The notes beneath the pieces were generated by a model. The model saw nothing but the letters and a program-made list of their open reading frames with translations, ran no database searches and was not told the DNA's origin. A DNA stretch of 40,535 nucleotides from Propionibacterium sp. (GTDB lineage: Bacteria > Actinomycetota > Actinomycetes > Propionibacteriales > Propionibacteriaceae), in assembly GCA_012517965.1 (NCBI GenBank), contig JAAYTZ010000099.1:1-40535 (forward strand). Direction: 5' to 3'. The position numbers were made by a program, and so were the translations under genes. Below, one piece after another: positions 17,274-26,057 of this stretch. Each line of letters opens with the position of its first letter. The stretch's first letter is position 1.

Positions 17274-18072
17274 ACAGCGCGGCCATCGTGGCCCGCAGGT
17301 CCTCGGTCAACCCGTCCGGACGCCCCCGCAGCGGCTCCCCGACCAGCACCCGGGGCCGCAGCGACCGGTCGGCCCGGACCACCTGGAGGGTGGCCGCCGC
17401 CAGTTCGCGCGCCTCCGGGTCGCGTCGCAGCCGGGCCACCGGGTGCCGCAGCGAGCGTTCGGCCAGCACGCCGCTGACGGCGAGCGGCAGCACCGGCAGG
17501 CCGGGCACCAGGCGGGCGAACAACTCGGGGCTGCGCGACCAGCCGGCCAGGGCGGCCAGCGCCGCCTCCGGCCGGACGGCCGGGTCGGGCTCGGTCTCCC
17601 CGGCCGGGAAGACGAGCAGGGCGCCTCCGCCGCGCAGATGGCGCATCGCCTCCCGGACCAGCCGGCTGCGCTGGTGCCCGTCGTCGGCCACATAGAGCAG
17701 GTGACGGGCGATGTTCGGGATCGCGCGCAGGAAAGGCCGGTCGAGGGCGATCACGCGCAGGTCGCGGCGCACCGCCAACGCCCGCCATACCGCCAGCGTG
17801 TCGACGGTGCCCGGATGGTTCGCCACGGCGAGCAGCGGGCCGTCGGCCGGCACCCGCTCGGCCCCCGCGACGGTGACCGGCCCCGAGTAGCGCGTCAGCA
17901 GCAGGTCGGCGGCGGCGGGCAGGCCGCCCGTGGCGACCGCCGCGTCGGCGTCCAAGATCTCGCGGCGGAACCGCCGCCCGAAGCCCAGCAGGGCCGTCCG
18001 GGCGGCGGCCCGGGGCAGCGGGGGCAGGCCGGGGGCCAGGCCGCGGAGGGCGTCGTCGAGCGTCGAACGCAA
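17263..18072 (-). CDS. Lysophospholipid acyltransferase family protein
   Basis: A second PlsC-superfamily protein, 269 residues. It has an HX4D motif in NHPGTVD (His86-Asp91) and FPAGE (155-159), where canonical PlsC has FPEGT, so substrate handling may differ. The region around residue 110 (ALDRPFLRAIPN) matches the usual spacing. There is no clear membrane anchor. The start is ATG at 18072, 25 bases after the small acidic protein gene. The acyl acceptor is unknown. Confidence 0.82.
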   Translation of the reverse strand: MRSTLDDALRGLAPGLPPLPRAAARTALLGFGRRFRREILDADAAVATGGLPAAADLLLTRYSGPVTVAGAERVPADGPLLAVANHPGTVDTLAVWRALAVRRDLRVIALDRPFLRAIPNIARHLLYVADDGHQRSRLVREAMRHLRGGGALLVFPAGETEPDPAVRPEAALAALAGWSRSPELFARLVPGLPVLPLAVSGVLAERSLRHPVARLRRDPEARELAAATLQVVRADRSLRPRVLVGEPLRGRPDGLTEDLRATMAALFRA

Positions 18073-18097
18073 CAGGACGTCACGCGCCGTGTCGCGC

Positions 18098-18304
18098 TCA
18101 GTTCTGGACGTCGGAGTTGTTGAGGTCGGCGTGCAGGTCGTCCTCGCGCAGGTCGGGGCGGGCGTGCCCGGCGAGCTCGGCGTCGCCGAGCAGGTGTTCG
18201 TTGCCCTCGGTGTGCGGATCGCCCAGGAGCGGGATGCGCGCCCGCGACGGCGGGGGCGCGGGCGAGTCGTCGGTGCTGATGGCCTCGGAGTAGGCGTCGC
18301 TCAT
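18098..18304 (-). CDS. Small hydrophilic acidic protein, unknown function
   Basis: A 68-residue open frame, rich in Asp, Glu, Pro and His, with no hydrophobic segment and no family I recognise. It sits between the GNAT gene and the acyltransferase on the same strand, with 25 bases to the latter, which favours a real small gene in a transcript. No clear ribosome site precedes the ATG at 18304, so it could be spurious. Confidence 0.5.
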   Translation of the reverse strand: MSDAYSEAISTDDSPAPPPSRARIPLLGDPHTEGNEHLLGDAELAGHARPDLREDDLHADLNNSDVQN

Positions 18305-18365
18305 GGCGTCAAAGTAGCGGGGGAGTCAAGCGCGCCCGGCCCGCCCGGAGGTGCGGCGCGGTCGG

Positions 18366-18854
18366 TCAGGGCAGCCCGAACGGGAGCCGCTTGCGCATCG
18401 GGATCACGAGCCCGTCCCCCTCGTCACGGGGGGCGCCGACGGCCACGAAGCCGCGTTTGGTGTAGAAGCCCACCGCGGTCAGGCTCGACTCCAGCCAGAC
18501 GGCCCGCAGGGCGTCCGTTCGGGCGTCCTCCTCCAGCGCCTCGAGCAGGAGGGACCCGACCCCGCGCCCCTGCCAGTCCGGGTGGACGAAGAAGGCCTCG
18601 AAGCGGTTCTCGCGGCGCGCGGCGGTGCCGACGATGGTGTCGGCGCCGTCCTCGGCGAAGGCCACGATGCGGCGGGCGACCGGCAGCCGGCTGACCAGGC
18701 CGGCCGCGCTGTACCACTCGGCCAGCGACTCGAGCTCGGCGCGCGGATAGTCGCCGGCGTTGCTGGTGAACAGCGTCGAGCGGATCAGCTCCGAGACCCG
18801 CTCGGCGTCCTCGGCCACGAAGCTTCGGACGACGATGTTGGGTGCGAGCACCAT
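18366..18854 (-). CDS. GNAT-family N-acetyltransferase
   Basis: An acetyl-CoA-dependent acetyltransferase of 162 residues. The coenzyme A loop is in HPDWQGRGVGSLLLEAL (motif A), followed by the C-terminal VGFYTKRGFVAVG. The ATG at 18854 is chosen because GGGAGG precedes it by 5-6 bases; upstream in-frame codons lack a ribosome site. The substrate is unknown. Confidence 0.88.
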   Translation of the reverse strand: MVLAPNIVVRSFVAEDAERVSELIRSTLFTSNAGDYPRAELESLAEWYSAAGLVSRLPVARRIVAFAEDGADTIVGTAARRENRFEAFFVHPDWQGRGVGSLLLEALEEDARTDALRAVWLESSLTAVGFYTKRGFVAVGAPRDEGDGLVIPMRKRLPFGLP

Positions 18855-18920
18855 GTCAGCCTCCCGGGGACAGCATCGCGCAGCCGGGCCTTCGTGGGTA
18901 GGGGGCGTCCGGTCCACGGT

Positions 18921-19856
18921 TCAGAGCCGCTTCTCCAGGAAGATCAGGTCCGCGGTCGCGTAGCCGTGGGCCTCGTAGAAGCCCACGAGGGGGTAGTCGT
19001 CGGCGTCGATGACCAGGTCGACCTCGTGGCCGCCGAGGGTCCGGACGCCGTCCTCCACGCTGGCCAGCAGCGCGCCGGCGATGCCGCGGCCCCGCCAGTC
19101 CCGGCGCGTCGCGAGCCGGCTCACCCGGCCGCGGCGGCCGTCCCAGGTGCCGACCACGCTGCCGACGATGGAGTCGCCCGCCGTCGCCACCAGCACCAGC
19201 TGCGGGTGGAGGGCGAGCACGGACGCCAACTCCGCCGCCACCGTCTCGGGGCGCCGGATGGTCAGCCCGGCCTGCCGCCACAGGGCCAGCAGCTCGGCGG
19301 CGTCCGCGACGGTGGCCCGGCGGACGCCGAAGCCGGTGTCGGGCTGGGTGACGACCGGCCGCGACCGGGCCAGTTCGAGCAGTTCGGCCTCGGTGTGGGC
19401 GTGCTCGCGGTGGTGGGCGTGGTTGAAGGCGTGGGTGAGGCGGTCGATCTCCTCCCAGCTGTCGCCGTCGACGGCCACCGCGGTGGCCGGGAACAGTCCG
19501 TTCTCCTCACGGTCGATGTGGTGGCGCAGGGTCTCCTCCAGGGCGCCGTACGCCGACCACTCGCCCCCGCCGATCCGGTCCAACAGCAGGCGGAACTGGC
19601 GGTGCTGGCCGAGGAGCTCGGCGATGGTCGGGGCGAAGTACTCGTCCTTGGCGAGTTCGTGGAAGAGCCCGGCCTCCTCCGACTCGTTGTGCGTGATGAG
19701 CTCGTCTCGCAGGTGCGCCAGGGCGTCCGCCACGGCCGCGGCGTCGCCGGCGTCCATGGCCCGGCGCAGGACGCCGAGGGCGTCGACGGCCTGGTAGTGC
19801 TCCTCGGAGAGCCGCCCGATGAGGGGGATGTCGCGGCAGCCGCAGTACTCGCACAT
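18921..19856 (-). CDS. Hemerythrin-like / GNAT acetyltransferase fusion
   Basis: A 311-residue two-domain protein. The N terminus has a Cys cluster (MCEYCGCR: Cys2, Cys5, Cys7), followed by a hemerythrin-like four-helix bundle to about residue 160 with candidate di-iron ligands His20, His56, Glu60, His85, His112/113 and Glu117. A histidine-rich stretch at 142-154 (HAFNHAHHREHAH) links to a GNAT domain at about 170-311 with RRDWRGRGIAGALL and VGFYEAHGYA. Hemerythrin domains sense or scavenge oxygen, nitric oxide or iron; here this could gate acetylation, but the target is unknown. It lies 25 bases downstream of the CDF-like gene. Confidence 0.85.
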   Translation of the reverse strand: MCEYCGCRDIPLIGRLSEEHYQAVDALGVLRRAMDAGDAAAVADALAHLRDELITHNESEEAGLFHELAKDEYFAPTIAELLGQHRQFRLLLDRIGGGEWSAYGALEETLRHHIDREENGLFPATAVAVDGDSWEEIDRLTHAFNHAHHREHAHTEAELLELARSRPVVTQPDTGFGVRRATVADAAELLALWRQAGLTIRRPETVAAELASVLALHPQLVLVATAGDSIVGSVVGTWDGRRGRVSRLATRRDWRGRGIAGALLASVEDGVRTLGGHEVDLVIDADDYPLVGFYEAHGYATADLIFLEKRL

Positions 19857-19881
19857 GCCGCAGACGCTACTACCGGGCGGC

Positions 19882-20565
19882 TCAGTCGTCGTCGAGGTCC
19901 TCGCCCGCCAGGGCGCGGGCAGCGAGATCCTCGGCGCCGGCCAGCTCCCAGACCTCGCGCGCGGCGGTCGCGTTGAGGGCGACGACCAGCAGGCCCAGCA
20001 GGATGTCGGGCCAGCCGCTGGCGGTGAATCCCGTGACGAGCGCCATGCCGATGATGGCGGCGTTGGCGATGACGTCGTTGCGGGCGGCCAGGAAGGCGGC
20101 CGCCGACATCGAGCCGCCGTGATGGCGCACCCGGTACAGCAGCGCCGCGCACAACGCGTTGATCACGATGGCGCCGCCGGCCGTGACGGCCAGGGACAGC
20201 GGGTCCGGGGGCGTGGGGTCGGCGAACTTCGCCACCGCCATCGCCAGGGCGGCGACCGCGGGCAACACGATGATGCCGGCCATGACCCGGCCCATGACCG
20301 CCCGCCAGCGCAGCGAGAAGCCCAGGGCCACGAAGATCAACAGGTTGACCGCCGTGTCCTCCAGGAAGTCGACCGAGTCGGCGAACAGCGACACCGACCC
20401 GATGCCGAGCGCGACCCCGATCTCGACGAAGAAGTAGGCCAGGTTCAGCAGGGCCACCAGCAGCACGGTGCGGCGCAGCGCGGTGGCCGAGACGGGCGCG
20501 GACCCGCCCTCGGCCAGGTCGTCGTCGCCGGGGCGCGGGTCGGTCTCGTCGGTCACGGACGCCAT
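19882..20565 (-). CDS. CDF-like cation transporter
   Basis: A 227-residue membrane protein with about six hydrophobic segments, resembling the transmembrane part of cation diffusion facilitators without the usual cytoplasmic metal-binding domain. The second-helix acid cluster is FADSVDFLED. In the fifth helix, where Zn2+ CDFs have HxxxD, this protein reads AARND, so the metal site differs from YiiP/ZitB. The tail is very acidic (GEDLDDD). The ATG at 20565 fits the N-terminal length of relatives. It probably heads a transcript with the hemerythrin-GNAT gene. Confidence 0.75.
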   Translation of the reverse strand: MASVTDETDPRPGDDDLAEGGSAPVSATALRRTVLLVALLNLAYFFVEIGVALGIGSVSLFADSVDFLEDTAVNLLIFVALGFSLRWRAVMGRVMAGIIVLPAVAALAMAVAKFADPTPPDPLSLAVTAGGAIVINALCAALLYRVRHHGGSMSAAAFLAARNDVIANAAIIGMALVTGFTASGWPDILLGLLVVALNATAAREVWELAGAEDLAARALAGEDLDDD

Positions 20566-20658
20566 CCCAGCACATCCCGCCCGCCCGCTCGTGCCCGACC
20601 CGTGCCCGTGGGATCGCGGGGCGAGCCCGCGTAGCCTCGTGGCCGAGGAGGTCGGGCG

Positions 20659-20961
20659 ATGGGTCAATGGTGGTGGATCCCGGCGGTCCTGGCCGGGCTC
20701 GTCGTGCTGGACCGGCTGCTGGTCTGGGCCGAGGCCCGGGGCTGGCTCTACTACCGCCGGCGCGGCAGGGCCGGCGCGGCCGGCGTGTTCGGCGAACTCA
20801 TGGACGTCTTCCAGCCCAGCCGGCAGATCACCGTCCAGGAGACCGAACGGCGTCGCCAACAGGTCCAGCAGGCGGAGTCCGGGGCCGGCGAGCGCCCGGG
20901 CGTCCGGGTCGACCTGGACGCCAACCGCGTGACCCTCGACGACCCCGAGCCCCGGTCGTGA
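20659..20961 (+). CDS. DUF6191-domain small membrane protein
   Basis: A 100-residue protein with one N-terminal membrane segment (about 6-24, IPAVLAGLVVLDRLLVW), then a soluble part with the DUF6191-like pattern: GVFGELMDVFQPSRQ, an Arg/Gln helix, and a closing VDLDANRVTL. Function unknown. GAGGAGG lies 7 bases before the ATG. Its stop overlaps the next gene's GTG (GTGA), pointing to translational coupling with the PIG-L deacetylase. Confidence 0.75.
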   Translation: MGQWWWIPAVLAGLVVLDRLLVWAEARGWLYYRRRGRAGAAGVFGELMDVFQPSRQITVQETERRRQQVQQAESGAGERPGVRVDLDANRVTLDDPEPRS

Positions 20962-21734
20962 TCCCCGTGCCCGCGGGCCTCGACGGGCTGTTCCCCCCGG
21001 CCGCCCCGGTCCTGTTCGTCCACGCGCACCCCGACGACGAGACCCTCTCCACCGGCGCGCTGATCGCCGCGCTGACGGCGTCCGGACGCCCCTGCTTCGT
21101 CCTCACCGCCACCCGCGGCGAACGCGGGGAGGTGCGGGCGGGCGTCCCGGCCGACGATCTGGCCGCACTCCGCGAGGACGAGTGGCGCCGGGCCTGCGCC
21201 GCCCTCGGCGTGGCCGGTCACGCCTTCCTCGGGACGCCCCCCGCCCGGTCCGCCGCGCCGCAGCGCCGCTACCACGACTCGGGGATGGTCTGGCTGGATG
21301 CCGCCGAGACCCTCGCCGGCCCCGCCCCCGACGCCCCGGGGGACGCCCTCACCTCCGCCGACCCGGCCGAGGTGACCGCCGACGTCGCCGCGTACGCGCG
21401 GGCCGTGGGGGCCCGGGTGCTCGTCACGTACGACGCCGCCGGCGGGTACGGCCACCCCGACCACGTGTTCCTCCACGCGCCGACGCGCGCGGCGGCGTCC
21501 GGCCTGGGGGTGGGGTTCGTCGCGGTCGTGTCGCAGCCCCGCACGGCCGGGGAACCAGTGGCGGCTCCCGCTGCCGGCGCCCGGTGGTTCGACCTCGCCG
21601 CCCACCGGGAGGCCGTGGTGCGGGCGCTGGCCGCCTACGCGAGCCAGTTGCGGGTCGACGGCGCCGACGTCGTTCATGTCGGCGGGCAGCGCGAACCGAT
21701 CCAGCTGCGGATCGGGGTGGCTGCGGCTCGGTGA
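20958..21734 (+). CDS. PIG-L/LmbE-family deacetylase (MshB-like)
   Basis: A zinc-dependent N-acetyl-sugar deacetylase fold, 258 residues. The metal motif AHPDDE (His24, Asp27) stands near the N terminus and YGHPDHV carries the third ligand. MshB and Mca act in mycothiol synthesis and recycling in actinobacteria; this protein could be either or a relative, and the sequence alone does not separate them. The GTG at 20958 overlaps the DUF6191 stop; a second GTG at 20967 is possible. Confidence 0.85.
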   Translation: MIPVPAGLDGLFPPAAPVLFVHAHPDDETLSTGALIAALTASGRPCFVLTATRGERGEVRAGVPADDLAALREDEWRRACAALGVAGHAFLGTPPARSAAPQRRYHDSGMVWLDAAETLAGPAPDAPGDALTSADPAEVTADVAAYARAVGARVLVTYDAAGGYGHPDHVFLHAPTRAAASGLGVGFVAVVSQPRTAGEPVAAPAAGARWFDLAAHREAVVRALAAYASQLRVDGADVVHVGGQREPIQLRIGVAAAR

Positions 21735-21808
21735 TCACTTTCCGGGGGGCAGTGGCGCTCCAGACGGTGGTTGACCGTTCCAAAACGCCGATCACCCCCG
21801 CAAAGTGA
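21735..21808. terminator. Long inverted repeat between convergent genes
   Basis: TCACTTTCCGGGGG (21735-21748) and CCCCCGCAAAGTGA (21795-21808) are complementary at 13 of 14 positions, enclosing 46 bases. The left arm begins at the first base after the PIG-L stop; the right arm is 22 bases from the DUF885 stop. It could be a bidirectional terminator or a small palindromic element. Confidence 0.45.
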
Positions 21809-21830
21809 ACAGGGACGCCGACCAGTGCGG

Positions 21831-23495
21831 CTAGCGGACCAACTGCTCCCGCAGCACGCCGAGCGGGACCGAGCCCAGGTTGAGGGCGCGAGTGTGGAAG
21901 TCCTTGAGCGAGAACACCTCGCCGCGCGACTCGGCGAGTCGCCGCGCGTCGCGGCGGATCTCCTCCCAGAGCCGCTGGCCGATCTTGTAGGACGGCGCCT
22001 GACCCGGCCAGCCCAGGTAGCGGTCGAGTTCGAACGACAGGAACGCCCGGTCCATCGTCGAGTTGGCGCACAGCAGCGCCCACGCCTTCTCGGCGTCCCA
22101 GATGCCGCCGCCGTACTCGGCAGGCGCCGGCTTGCCCAGGTGGACGCCGAGGTCGAGCACGACCCGCGTCGCGCGCAGCCGCTGCGCGTCGAGCATGCCG
22201 AGCCGGTCGCCGTCGTCGGCGAGGAAGCCGAACTCGTCCATGAGCCGTTCGGCGTAGAGCGCCCAGCCCTCCCCGTGGCCGGAGGTCCAGCAGGCGAGGC
22301 GCCGCCACAGGTTCAGCTCGTCCCGGTTGGCGACCGCCGCCGAGATCTGCAGGTGATGCCCCGGGACCCCCTCGTGGTAGACGGTCGTCTTCTCGTTCCA
22401 CGTCGAGAACTCGGTGACGCCGGCCGGCACCGACCACCACATGCGGCCGGGGCGGCTGAAGTCGTCGTTGGGCCCGGTGTAGTAGATGCCGCCGGTCGCC
22501 GACGGCGCGATGCGGCACTCCAGCACGCGCGCCGGCGGGGCGATGTCGAAGTGCACGCCATCCAGGGCCCGCACCGCCTCGTCGGAGGTCTGCTGCATCC
22601 AGCGTTGGAGGGCGTCCGTGCCGTGCAGCCGGCGGGCCGGGTCGGCCTCCAGCAGCGCGACCGCATCGGCGACACCGGCGCCCGGGCCGGCGATCCGGGC
22701 GACGACCTCGCCCATCTCGGCGTTGATCGCCGCCAGCTCGTCCAGGCCCCACGCGTAGGTCTCGTCGAGGTCGACCGTCGCCGAGACGAACAGCCGGGAC
22801 GCCCGCTCGTACCGTTCGCGGCCGACGGCATCCTCGGCGACCGCCGACCCGGCCAGTTCGTCGGTCAGGAAGCGGGCCAGCCGGCCGTACGCGGCCGCGG
22901 CGGCCGCACCGGCGGCATCCAGGGCCCGGCGCAGGTCGTCGGGCGCGGCGGCGTCCGCCGCGAGCGTGCCGAAGAAGCCCGCCGGGTCGGCGAGGGTCTG
23001 CGCCTGCTTGGCGCAGGCCGCGACCTGCCGCACCGCCGGGACCGGTCCGGACGCCGCGCCGGCGCGGAGGGACTCGATGTAGCCGGCCATCGCTTCCGGG
23101 ATGCGCGACACCCGAGCCGCCAGCGTCTCGAGGTCCTCGGCGGTGTCGGTGGGCATCAGGTCGAGGGTGTCGCGGAAGTCCTGCAGCGGCGACGCGATCA
23201 CGTTGAGGTCGGCGAGGTGCTCGCCGGCGTCGAAGAACTCCAGGTCGAGGCCCAGCCGATCCCGCATCGCGGCGAGCGTGACGGCATCCGTCTCGTCGGC
23301 GGGGGCGGCGGCGTCGAGGGCGGTCAGGGTGGCGCGGGTCAGATCGGCGACGGCCTGGTGCCCGGCGGGGGAGTAGTCGCCCACGAGATGGTCGTGGCCC
23401 GGGATGCCCATCCCGGTCGCGGCCAGGGGGCGTAGGGCGGCCAGCTTGCGGGTGTAGTCGTCGGCGATGGCGTCGATCGCGGTGCGGTTCCTCAC
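21831..23495 (-). CDS. DUF885-family (metallopeptidase-like) protein
   Basis: A 554-residue protein of the DUF885 family, predicted gluzincin-type metallopeptidases. The zinc-site motif HEGVPGHH is at about residues 373-380, and a downstream GWALYAERL supplies the second Glu. The N-terminal third is helical and Ala-rich. No signal peptide is evident, suggesting cytoplasmic action; substrates of this family are mostly unknown. The GTG at 23495 gives the usual family length; the open frame upstream to 23648 overlaps the divergent promoter region. Confidence 0.85.
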   Translation of the reverse strand: MRNRTAIDAIADDYTRKLAALRPLAATGMGIPGHDHLVGDYSPAGHQAVADLTRATLTALDAAAPADETDAVTLAAMRDRLGLDLEFFDAGEHLADLNVIASPLQDFRDTLDLMPTDTAEDLETLAARVSRIPEAMAGYIESLRAGAASGPVPAVRQVAACAKQAQTLADPAGFFGTLAADAAAPDDLRRALDAAGAAAAAAYGRLARFLTDELAGSAVAEDAVGRERYERASRLFVSATVDLDETYAWGLDELAAINAEMGEVVARIAGPGAGVADAVALLEADPARRLHGTDALQRWMQQTSDEAVRALDGVHFDIAPPARVLECRIAPSATGGIYYTGPNDDFSRPGRMWWSVPAGVTEFSTWNEKTTVYHEGVPGHHLQISAAVANRDELNLWRRLACWTSGHGEGWALYAERLMDEFGFLADDGDRLGMLDAQRLRATRVVLDLGVHLGKPAPAEYGGGIWDAEKAWALLCANSTMDRAFLSFELDRYLGWPGQAPSYKIGQRLWEEIRRDARRLAESRGEVFSLKDFHTRALNLGSVPLGVLREQLVR

Positions 23496-23595
23496 CCGGC
23501 CGAACCTACGCCGCCACCCCGGCGGGGCAACTCCGCGGGCTGCCGCCAACTTTTCACAGCACGCACCGAAGCCGCGTGCTGGCAGAGTGGACGCC

Positions 23596-24339
23596 GTGAC
23601 GCAGATCTGGGCCCACCGCGGAGCGTCGGGCGACGCTCCCGAGAACACGCTGCCCGCGTTCGCGCTGGCCCTCGGCCAGGGCGTGGACGGGCTCGAGTTC
23701 GACGTTCAACTGACCCGCGACGACGAGGTCGTGGTGATCCACGACGAGACGCTCGAACGCACCACCGACGGCGTCGGCTGGGTGCTCGACCACAGCCTCC
23801 GGGAACTGCGCGCCCTCGACGCGTCCGCGGGCAAGCGGGGGTTCACCGGGGTGCGGATCCCGCTGCTGGCCGAGGTGCTGGAACTCGTCCGCGACTCCGA
23901 CGCGCTGGCGAACATCGAACTCAAGACCGACGTCATCCCCAACCGCGGCATCGAGGAGCGGGTCATGGAGGTCGTCGCCCGCTCCGGCTGCGCCGACCGC
24001 GTGCTCTACTCGAGCTTCAACCACTACACGCTGCGCACCCTCGGCAAGCTCGGCGCCCCCCAGCCGCGCGGCGCCCTCGTGAGCGACCGGCTGTTCAAGC
24101 CGTGGCGCTACGCCCGGTCCCTCCAGGTGCAGGCCATCCACCCCAGCGTCCGGGCGACCACGCGGAACCTCGTCGAGCAGTGCCACCGCCGCGACCTGCG
24201 CGTCCACGTCTGGACCGCCAACTCCGTCAAGGACCTCCGCCGCCAGTTCCATCACGGCGTGGACGCCGTGATGACCGACGTGCCCGCGCTCGCCGTCGAG
24301 TTGCGCGACGAGTACGAACGGCGTGCGCTGCGTCCCTGA
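23596..24339 (+). CDS. Glycerophosphodiester phosphodiesterase
   Basis: Hydrolyses glycerophosphodiesters to glycerol-3-phosphate and alcohol; 247 residues, TIM barrel. Family signature is intact: AHRGASGDAPENTLPAF, LEFDVQLTRDDEVVVIHD, NIELKT and the late HVWTANS. No signal peptide, so cytosolic. The start is GTG at 23596. It is divergent from the DUF885 gene and convergent with the acyl-CoA ligase. Confidence 0.92.
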   Translation: MTQIWAHRGASGDAPENTLPAFALALGQGVDGLEFDVQLTRDDEVVVIHDETLERTTDGVGWVLDHSLRELRALDASAGKRGFTGVRIPLLAEVLELVRDSDALANIELKTDVIPNRGIEERVMEVVARSGCADRVLYSSFNHYTLRTLGKLGAPQPRGALVSDRLFKPWRYARSLQVQAIHPSVRATTRNLVEQCHRRDLRVHVWTANSVKDLRRQFHHGVDAVMTDVPALAVELRDEYERRALRP

Positions 24340-24358
24340 CGCCCCGCACCCGGACGCC

Positions 24359-25978
24359 TCAGCCGCCGGCCAGCAGCCCCGGCAGTTCGCGGCGCAGGAT
24401 CTTCCCCGCCGCGGACCGTGGGATGCGCTCGACGAACCGGACGCCGCCCAGCCGCTTGTGCCGGGCCACGTGGGCGGCGACGTGCGCGATCAGCTCGGCG
24501 GGCGTTGCGGCGGCGCCCGGACGCAGGACGACGAGCGCGTGGGGCACCTCCTCGCCGGGCGTGCGCGACGGGACGCCGAGCACGGCGGCGTCCGCCACCG
24601 CCGGGTGGCTCGCGAGGACGGCCTCCAGTTCCGCGGGGGCGATCTGGAAGCCGCGGCGCTTGATCAGTTCCTTGATGCGGTCGACGACGCGGACGACGCC
24701 CTCGTGGTCGACGGTCACCAGGTCGCCGGTGTGCACCCAGCCGGCGGCGTCCTTGACGGCGTCGCTGTCGGGGTGCCCGAGGTAGCCCAGCATCGCGTTG
24801 GGGCCCGCGCACCACAGCTCCCCCGGGGTGGACTCGCCGCCGGGCGGCGCCGGGGGGACGTCCACGCCGGTCGCCGGGTCGACGACCCGGAACCGGAGGT
24901 TGGGGATCGCGAGCCCGATAGTGCCGAGGTCGATGTCGCGCCGGTCGAGGGGGATCACGTGGGTGACGGGCGACAGTTCGGTCATGCCGTAGCCCTGCAC
25001 GACCCGGACGCCGAGCCGGGCCTGGAGCGCCTCCCCGACCGGGCGGTCGAGCGGGGCGGCGCCGACGACGATGAGCTTGAGCGAGCTCAGGTCGGCCTGG
25101 GCCACCGCCGGGTGCCGCGCCAGGAACGCCGCGATGGGCGGGACGATGAACAGCAACGCCGGGCGGTGGGTGGCGATGACGGCCAGGAACGTCGCCGGGT
25201 CGAAGCCGGCCAGCGGGTACTGCGGGCACCGCCGGTAGAGGGCGTAGTTGAGGTTCGTGGTCAGCGCGTAGATGTGGCTGTACGGCAGGACCGCGACCAG
25301 CGACACGTCGTCGCCGACCGGACGCAGCACCTCGTCGAACTGCAGCAGGTTCGCCACCAGGTTGCGGTGGCTGAGCATGACGGGTTTGGGCAGCCCGGAC
25401 GTGCCCGACGAGAACGGCAGGCAGGCGACGTGGGTGGCCGGGTCGACGTCGAGGGCGGGCGGGGTCGGCCGGGTGGCCAGCACGTCCACCCAGGCGGTGT
25501 GGCCGGCGGCCGCCCCACGCTCGGCCTTGGTCGCGGTGCCGGTCACCAGCACGGCGGACGCCTCGAGCCCGGCCTGGGCGGCGCCCGCGGCGGCCTGGGC
25601 GAGGAGCGCGGGGTGCGTCACCAGGAGGCGGGCCCCGGTGGCGGACAGCTGGCGGGCGATCTCCGGGGCGGTGTAGGTGGCGTTGACGGGGCTGACCGCA
25701 GCCCCCGCCCGCAGGACGCCGTGGAACGCCGCCCCGTAGTCGAGGCAGTTGGGCAGGTCGACGGCGACGACGTCGCCGGGGCCGATCCCGACGGCGGCGA
25801 GCCAGGTGGCGACGGCGTCCACCTGGGCCTTGAGCCGGCCGAACGTCAGCCGTTCGCCGGAGGCGTGGTCGACGAACGCGACCCGGTCGGCGTCGGCGTC
25901 CGTCAGGGTGGCGAAGATCAGCTCGTAGAGGGTGACGTCGGGGACGTCGATGTCGGGCAGGGGGCCGCGGTACTCCAT
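24359..25978 (-). CDS. AMP-forming acyl-CoA ligase (4-coumarate/fatty acid-CoA ligase type)
   Basis: An ANL-superfamily enzyme, 539 residues, activating a carboxylic acid to its acyl-adenylate then CoA thioester. Core motifs are SSGTSGLPKPVMLSH (ATP loop), GYGMTELSP, GWVHTGDLV, DRIKELIKRRGFQIAPAELE and the catalytic lysine in PRSAAGKILRREL. It is divergent from menB with a 79-base gap, so an o-succinylbenzoate-CoA ligase (MenE) role is conceivable, but length and motifs look more like the 4-coumarate/medium-chain group. Confidence 0.88.
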   Translation of the reverse strand: MEYRGPLPDIDVPDVTLYELIFATLTDADADRVAFVDHASGERLTFGRLKAQVDAVATWLAAVGIGPGDVVAVDLPNCLDYGAAFHGVLRAGAAVSPVNATYTAPEIARQLSATGARLLVTHPALLAQAAAGAAQAGLEASAVLVTGTATKAERGAAAGHTAWVDVLATRPTPPALDVDPATHVACLPFSSGTSGLPKPVMLSHRNLVANLLQFDEVLRPVGDDVSLVAVLPYSHIYALTTNLNYALYRRCPQYPLAGFDPATFLAVIATHRPALLFIVPPIAAFLARHPAVAQADLSSLKLIVVGAAPLDRPVGEALQARLGVRVVQGYGMTELSPVTHVIPLDRRDIDLGTIGLAIPNLRFRVVDPATGVDVPPAPPGGESTPGELWCAGPNAMLGYLGHPDSDAVKDAAGWVHTGDLVTVDHEGVVRVVDRIKELIKRRGFQIAPAELEAVLASHPAVADAAVLGVPSRTPGEEVPHALVVLRPGAAATPAELIAHVAAHVARHKRLGGVRFVERIPRSAAGKILRRELPGLLAGG

Positions 25979-26057
25979 CGCAGGTCTTTCGTTCGCTGGT
26001 GGCGCCAGCGTAGGGGAGCGCCCCGACAGCGCCCCGGCGGCTGGGTAGGTTGGGGCC

